Positions 57,564 through 64,000 of a DNA stretch of 64,000 nucleotides are shown here, one piece after another. How positions within the stretch are numbered: position 1 is the first letter of the stretch; the number at the start of each line of letters is the position of its first letter. A model generated the notes under the pieces. That model made no database searches, was not told where the DNA came from, and saw nothing but the letters and a program-made list of their open reading frames with translations. The position numbers were made by a program, and so were the translations under genes. This DNA comes from Mortierella alpina (Eukaryota; Mortierellomycota; Mortierellomycetes; Mortierellales; Mortierellaceae): assembly GCA_029449245.1 (NCBI GenBank), contig JANATF010000013.1, positions 434,001 through 498,000 on the forward strand, given 5' to 3'.

Positions 57564-59791
57564 ATGAAGATGATGATAGGGAGAGGGAGAAGGCTGGCAT
57601 GCTGCGTACCCAAAATGGCTATATTACCACTGAGAGTGCTCGTAGAAAGTCAACCAACTAGGTGGTTTTTTTTTCTCTCTGACGCATCCTGGTGTTCATA
57701 ATTCTCCAACATGCTGCCTCGACATCATCTTTTCAGCTACATGCACTTGTTGCGAAAGAGCCTTATGCGTCTCGCAGCTTTTATTTGTAAGATCAAAGGA
57801 AAACCAAGCTCATGTCAGGCATGCAGGTGTGTTTCAACACCGAGTCGACTCTCAAGCCCCCTTCACCCCTAAACAGACCCTCAACTCGGGTGCTGTATTT
57901 GACCATTTACGGCCCTTGCGTCTTCAGGACTTTCGGAGAACGGGATGAATCAGAAGAGTGGCCAAAGCGACCGGAAGGCCTAAAGCCAACATGTGCCGGG
58001 TTGATCACACGGAAGAGACATTGGATCCTAGGGGCAATGCTCTTTGCAAGCATGAATTGACATGTCTATCCCCTGTATTAATGCATCAACTGAGTTAAGA
58101 TGCAGTTCAACAACTGCCTCTAAGCATTTAGCATACGTTAATGAGTGCATAAACGGCAAAAGCGAGATGTCAGTCCATCCAATATTCGGGAAGGCGTGGT
58201 AATTGTGGCCCGCATCGATAATGGAAAGTTTAGGGAGTTTCCTTTGGCAGACGCGTGTTCTGCTCGCCTAGATTACCTCGGGTTACCCTTTCAGACTAGG
58301 TAACGCGGGATTTGACGCTTTGCCTGTATTATGTCTGTTGAGCAATACATCTTACCGGTCCACACGGCTCGATAGTAACAAAGGTCGACTGGTAGGTACT
58401 GAGAGAGACCGTGAGCATGGAGGCAAGATTATGTGTTAACCTGCCGTGCCTGCAACTGTCTTCCATCATGACCAAAGAGTTATGCGTGGTCCGACACACT
58501 CTCCTGCTTTTCGTTCCTTGTCCTTTTTACAGTATACCTGCCAAAACCAAGAGTCTCCTTCATCCCTCTCAGTCTAACCAAGTACTCGGGCCATGCTTCA
58601 TGCTCGCTCCTGTCTGGAGCACACATACATTATATGCCTAGAGTTTTCTGATCCCTGTCCATTATTTTTGTTATCTGTTCACGCATCCCCAGCTACTATT
58701 CCCGTTTCTCCTACCCTTCCCCTTTGTGCTCAAAACAAACAAAGCCTGTTAGTTTTGAAGTGAGGTATCTGCTTGTTAAAACAAAAGCGAGACATAGTAG
58801 ACTAATAGGTGTATTCTTTCCAGCTCTCGTCCCCTTTCCCTTTCTTTACTTTCGTCGACACAGTCCAACCCTTTTGTTTATTACCTGTCCCTTTCTGAAC
58901 GTGCCACCATCCAAGACCCTATATGATCTAAGCTCACACGGATCCAATACACAATACCCAACGCCGAAACCGTATGGCATGTAGCTCATGTTGATGCAAC
59001 GAAAGAAAAAAAACAAGGATGCATGCTAGAGTACTGTGGCAGTAAACCATTCAAAGCCATACAAAAGAAATGCTTGTGCAGAAGCAGAAGTGCAGCAATG
59101 GGCAGAACTCTAAACGAGAACCAAGGGCGTAAGGCCAGCGCAGTTCTATCCTATCCCCACTCTTTTTTTTTTCTCTTTCGCATTGGACTTTGTCTACAAA
59201 AGCTCCTTCAAAAAAAACAGAAGATCGATGTTTATCGTCGTATCCAATGCTCTTGCATAGACCTTTTATTTCAGTTACAAACTTATAGTGTCTCCCGACC
59301 TTATTTGATTGTCAGGACAGCCTTGAACATGCAGCTCGACGTATCCATGTATACACTGAACACAGTACGCGATATTTTTTGTGCGTTAACGAGCTTTTCC
59401 TCCGTTTTTGTTGTTCTCTCGGTTTTTTCTCGTGCATACGTGGGTTGGCGACATTCAAGGGGCGAGCAGGAGGAGGAAAAGAAGAAAAGAAAGATGAGGA
59501 GGAGGGGGGTTGGTAGGAGGGCGAAAGGCTAGTAAGGAAATACTGTAATGCGAATGAGGTGCCTGAGCTGTTCTCGTTGTTTGTCCATTGCTCAGTGTTG
59601 TGTACAGTACAATGCCATTCAGCAGACTGAGGAAAACAAGGCCATAACCTTAATGCCATGAGACCGTGAGGATCCTATATAGTCTTTCAAGGAGAGACAG
59701 CCCACTTGAACAGAAGGCGGGACAGCGAACGAAAAACAAACAATGGGAGCGATAGGGAGGTTGACGGCATAGAAGTGGACAAGGAAGTAGG

Positions 59792-59815
59792 AAAAAAAAA
59801 AAAAAAAAAAAAAAA
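59792..59815 (+). repeat. 24-nt poly-A tract
   Basis: Twenty-four uninterrupted A. I could not find a flanking target-site duplication or element body, so it is recorded as simple sequence. Confidence 0.85.
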
Positions 59816-62316
59816 CGAGGGTACTAGCATCATGACCGTTGCACGCGATAGTCTCAATCTGTGAAACAGTTCCCTCGCACGCACACACTCACGCACACTC
59901 ACAGTTCTGCCAACAGAAATCGTCTTTCTTCCACCTTGCAAGAGAGGATTTTCTACGTCTTCATCATCAACAAATAGCGCAATCTGATGTGACAAGCAGG
60001 TCCTTTCGAGAAAGGGCGAAGAGAGAACCACCCTATCCAGGCACAGTCTTTTAGTCGATATTAGCTAAAGCCCAAGCATGTGGCGCTGTCCTTGTTGACG
60101 CTGCTCCTGTGCCCAACCCAAGGAGTTGCCCAGCGCAGATAGCATTAGCCATTCAAGGTGTGTGCATGGTTTTGGCATGCAGGAAGTTAGCCATAGCAGC
60201 CTCCTAAAAAAAATCTGTTCTCATTGCACCCCTGCCCTACACAAAAGTTTGTATAATGCATTTTTTTTTTGCATAATTCGCTGTACACAATGAGCTGTTC
60301 TGCGCCGATCAGCATAGCATAAAGAAATAAAAAAAACCAACGCGCACTTTCCAGCTCTTTTCGAACGAAAGGAAAACATCCGAGGGTGCAGTTGAAGTTA
60401 GGGAGGAAACATGGTCCCAAAAGGGGAACGTGGGTTTGGATGATCGCGCTTCAACACGATAATGCGCAAACCTAATGCGACTATGATGCGATTACTAGGC
60501 CTAGTGTCCGGTGCTCACTATATCAACTGTAATGGAAATAGGGAGTTGGGTGTAGACAGCATGAACTTTGGGAAGGGTGGGCGGAGGGGCGTATCAGCGG
60601 AATAGCCTTAGCATGTATGTGCAGTGTTTTGTTGAGCTATCCAAGATGATAGCAGTGTTAAAGAGCGATGGGCACTGGGATCAGGTTCTACAGTCTTTCA
60701 TTGAGTAGAGGCCTATTGAAGGTCTGAATGAGAAAAAAAAATGGCGGAGGTCTTCATATGCATCTTGCCCATTCTCCGCCCTCAGGGGTGCTGCAGATAG
60801 GCTGTTTCATGATCTGTTTACGGCATGTCCGTAGGAAATATAGCTTTATCGATCTTCGCGCTTGCGTCGCGCGCCTTCCCATATCACGCAGCTGAGCATC
60901 ATTTTGACCCGACGCGCTTGGCATAATTCGGATGCATATTGAGCACTTCTATGCACACGGGATGAGTGTCTAGCTTTGCTTAATTCATCTGGCTATGCAG
61001 CACGCACATTGACCGGTATCTGAGCTCTCAGAAAAAGAGCACCAGCCCAGCATGGCGCTGCGTTCTCTCCGTGTCTTTTTTTTTGTTCCACTCTCTCCCT
61101 GGAGATGAGCAGTTACCCCTGAGAGATGCATGGGTTAATTCGTGCACACTTGAATAGTCTATCGCACCGTTTTTTTTATGCACAGGTACCCCGCATGAGC
61201 AGCTCTATACATACATACATTCATACATACACACATGCGAGTAGGGGAGTTGACTAACATAAACAGTTTCATCACACAGAATCTAGTCTTTCGGGCATTT
61301 TATCCTCTCTTGCTCAATGCTTCTTGCATTCGGCTTGTGCGCATATGGTACTGTACAGCGATCTATTTAGTGCTTCCGCGATCGGGTAGTGCAACGGAAC
61401 ACGGTTGTTAGTGTTCCTGTGTAAAGCTTGGATGGGCCAGAGGGTGGAATGCACGGAAGTTTAAGACTAAAGAACGTGGAATGTGTTTTTTCATCCATCC
61501 CCTTTCAACCGAGACGCCTCGATGAGACGCTGGACTATAAGGCTGCAGCGTCAATCTTCCTGGATGATCTCATCAGCTTTTTCAGAAAGGGACGAGTTTT
61601 GCGGCGTAATACTCGTTCTGCGATGCAATTGTGTAATCGACTCAAGCTGAGCGTCGCTGTCTTTGAGTCATGAAGAGCAGCGCCAAGAAGAAAGTGGGTC
61701 AACGAGGGACCAATGATGATATCCCATGCATAGATATGAAAGGAATGGTTCAAGAGTAAAAGCGTCTTTGCAATGCAGGAGGGGTAGGGTGCCCAACGAG
61801 AGACTTTTTTTTTTTGGAACTGCGAAGCTAATTCAATTATTACGGAGACAGATAGAGAGAAACGTGCGCCCAATCTCAACTATGGCGAAAACGAAGTAGC
61901 GGAAAGGAAACCGATTATGGCGATGATTTCAGGAGGTGCCATGAAGTCTACGGATATTCCAACGGCGGTGTCTCCTTGAAACGGTTGAGCGTTCGTTCCT
62001 TTTTTTTTCATTCGAACTGCACATGGCAAATATATTGCAGCTTGAGAGGTTCAAGACGTACGCGAATCTCTCTGCCTACCGCAAGAGAAAAACGAGGGTG
62101 TCTATTTTTTCTGTGCAGCATGCATCTGTTCTTTCTCTCCTGCTAGTTAGTTCCATGGTCGATCTCTTCCAGTATACATATCTTGCACTCATTCAAGGCA
62201 CTAGCGATGGTAAGACATAACTCAATATAATTGCACCCATTAGGATTTTCTATGAGAACCTAAGCAATTGCCCAGCTCTCAAAGAAGCTGGATCTGTCGC
62301 CATAGTGTCTTCTGTT

Positions 62317-62750
62317 CTAATCTCTCTGTCGAGCCTCTAGAACCTTCCGTGCAGCATCTGCTTCCTTCCTTGCCGTCTTCTCGTTGCGCTTGGCCTGCAG
62401 CTCGGTCTCCTTAGCAAGCTTCTTCTTCTCCTGGCGAGTCTTGGGTGCTTGGGGAGGTGGAGCGTCAAAGGCGGTGGGCATGAAGAAGGTAATGAGATTC
62501 ATGGACAGTTTGTATCCCAAGAACCCTGCTACTGCATAGTAAATATACGCGTTGCTCAATTCGTAGGCCTGTAAGAGGGTGTCGCGGGGTGAGGAAATAG
62601 ACAGGTTAGAGCCGAAGTTCTGGTTTATGGAGGAGGAGATCAGGGTGTCGCAAAGAAACAACTGGAGTGTGAGATCGTTACATGACAGAACAGGAGTGCC
62701 ACAATGAGAATGCCGAATCCGACAGCATAGAACAGAGGCTGGTTTGACAT
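62317..62750 (-). CDS. Small two-helix membrane protein with basic coiled tail
   Basis: Exons (minus) 62750-62682 and 62568-62317, joined in phase 0 across a GTAACG...CTTACAG intron, give 106 residues. The first helix (LFYAVGFGILIVALLF) ends exon 1. A second hydrophobic part is IYYAVAGFLGYKLSMNLITF, followed by a Pro-rich turn and a Lys/Glu/Ala/Arg-rich helix (RQEKKKLAKETELQAKRNEK, DAARKVLEARQRD). The layout (short TM hairpin plus charged cytosolic helix) resembles small ER membrane proteins such as Pga2, but I do not see a firm family match. It shares a roughly 500-bp divergent region with PRP43. Confidence 0.75.
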
Positions 62751-63254
62751 GATGGGGGATGGCGGATGCTTCAATGGTTCGGAGTTGCTTGAGATGAAAG
62801 AAGGTGGGAACGCAGGCAAGGGAGAAGTCGAAAACGATAGGTGGAGAGGTGGAGTGAGAGACAGAGCCCACTCACTCACTTGCTTCTGCTGGCGGCAGTC
62901 TCGGTACAGTGTGCTAGTAGTTCTTCTGCAGTCATATTTGTCTTCAATACTGCAGGAGCTGCTTGTCTTGCAGTTCACCCCCTGCGATCAAGTGTGAGCA
63001 AGGGGGGTGCCTGGATGCGCGGGTTGCGTCTGCACTCGCTCGACCACTGTCTTCGTTGACGCGCGAGAGTAGCGCTTTGCACTTCCGCTTGTGGTAAGAG
63101 CGCGAGAGAGTCGAGCCGTAGAAATCACGTGCTGTATTTTTTTGGAACGCACATCATACATGTTTGTGTTTTGCTTTTTCTTTTTTTTCTTCAGCTGGCG
63201 AATGCCTCTTTTTCTCTTCTTCCCCAACCCACATTCACTCCCCACTCGTCAACC
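62751..63254. promoter_or_regulatory. Divergent promoter, small membrane protein / PRP43
   Basis: 504 bp. CACGTG at 63126-63131 (GAAATCACGTGCTG) lies 124 bp before the PRP43 start and resembles the RPL18 upstream site. A T-rich run (near 63176-63192) precedes the helicase ATG. Confidence 0.45.

Positions 63255-64000
<746 letters not shown>

Larger units (their letters stand above)
53953..62316. other. 8.4-kb gene-poor interval
   Basis: No frame on either strand gives a recognisable protein or a credible exon chain; the longest are low-complexity or lack ATG starts. Landmarks: quadruplex-type GGGGAGGGGAGGGGAGGG at 57546-57563; imperfect inverted repeat around 58270-58310 (GTTACC/GGTAAC); 24-A tract at 59792-59815; CA/CACTCA-rich simple sequence near 59878-59900; ATAC/ATTC repeats at 61209-61235; and repeated GCATGC palindromes (for example near 55212, 56333, 57597, 57817, 59020, 60177 and 62117). 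No tRNA box A/B pair and no transposase were seen. It could be regulatory DNA, a long non-coding transcript or decayed sequence. Confidence 0.55.

Noticed and set aside
58268-58308. Imperfect inverted repeat (CGGGTTACC ... GGTAACGCG) as a possible structured RNA or terminator.
   Set aside because: A six-base stem with one further mismatched extension is well within chance for an 8-kb interval.
59023-59532. A 169-codon frame in the gene-poor interval.
   Set aside because: No family resemblance; ends in a Lys/Glu/Arg run derived from purine-rich DNA; no supporting splice or promoter signals.
59792-59815. The 24-A tract as the tail of a retroposed element.
   Set aside because: No element body upstream and no matching target-site duplication could be found by eye.

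Overview
The window is nuclear DNA of a filamentous fungus. The protein-coding genes are broken by short GT-AG introns (about 60-120 nt), often with a CTAAC-like branch site. Several gene families are fungal or fungal-typical: Bfr1, a Vps3844/DUF3844 membrane protein, Puf3-type PUF, Prp43. An early-diverging (Mucoromycota/Mortierella-like) fungus is my inference from gene style, not something the sequence proves. I support 23 genes; three are partial or tentative (the left-edge TFIID subunit, the right-edge helicase, one 78-codon ORF). I found no rRNA, tRNA, CRISPR array, transposase or viral gene.

Layout. 0-9.2 kb: a TFIID histone-fold subunit (minus, cut by the left edge) and holocytochrome-c synthase (plus) share a short divergent promoter; then a large Pumilio protein and GTP cyclohydrolase I, both minus. 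10-22.5 kb: an orphan low-complexity protein, a small membrane ORF, a DUF3844 membrane protein, a kelch type-I membrane protein, the PTS2 receptor PEX7 and an intronless coiled-coil orphan. 22.5-27.4 kb: gene-poor, leading to a four-finger C2H2 factor (27.4-30.3 kb). 30.5-39.3 kb: an AN1 zinc-finger protein, a 17-exon S9-type alpha/beta-hydrolase peptidase, a small secreted GPI-type protein and an SDR reductase. 39.7-45.7 kb: acyl-CoA oxidase and the ATP synthase beta subunit. 46-52 kb: Bfr1, a CCDC124/Lso2-type ribosome factor and RPL18, a translation-related neighbourhood. 52.1-53.7 kb: a 2-oxoglutarate/Fe(II) dioxygenase. 53.7-62.3 kb: more than 8 kb with no convincing gene. 62.3 kb to the end: a small two-TM protein and the start of the DEAH helicase PRP43.

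Functional themes. Mitochondria: cytochrome c haem attachment, F1-beta, and a PUF protein whose repeat code predicts the Puf3-type target UGUAAAUA. Peroxisomes: the acyl-CoA oxidase has no C-terminal PTS1 but carries a textbook N-terminal PTS2 nonapeptide, and the receptor that would read it (PEX7) lies about 20 kb away. Translation: RPL18 and the CCDC124-like factor are divergently paired. I rebuilt exon junctions by hand from reading frame, splice consensus and family conservation. Spliced lengths come out as whole numbers of codons for all complete genes.
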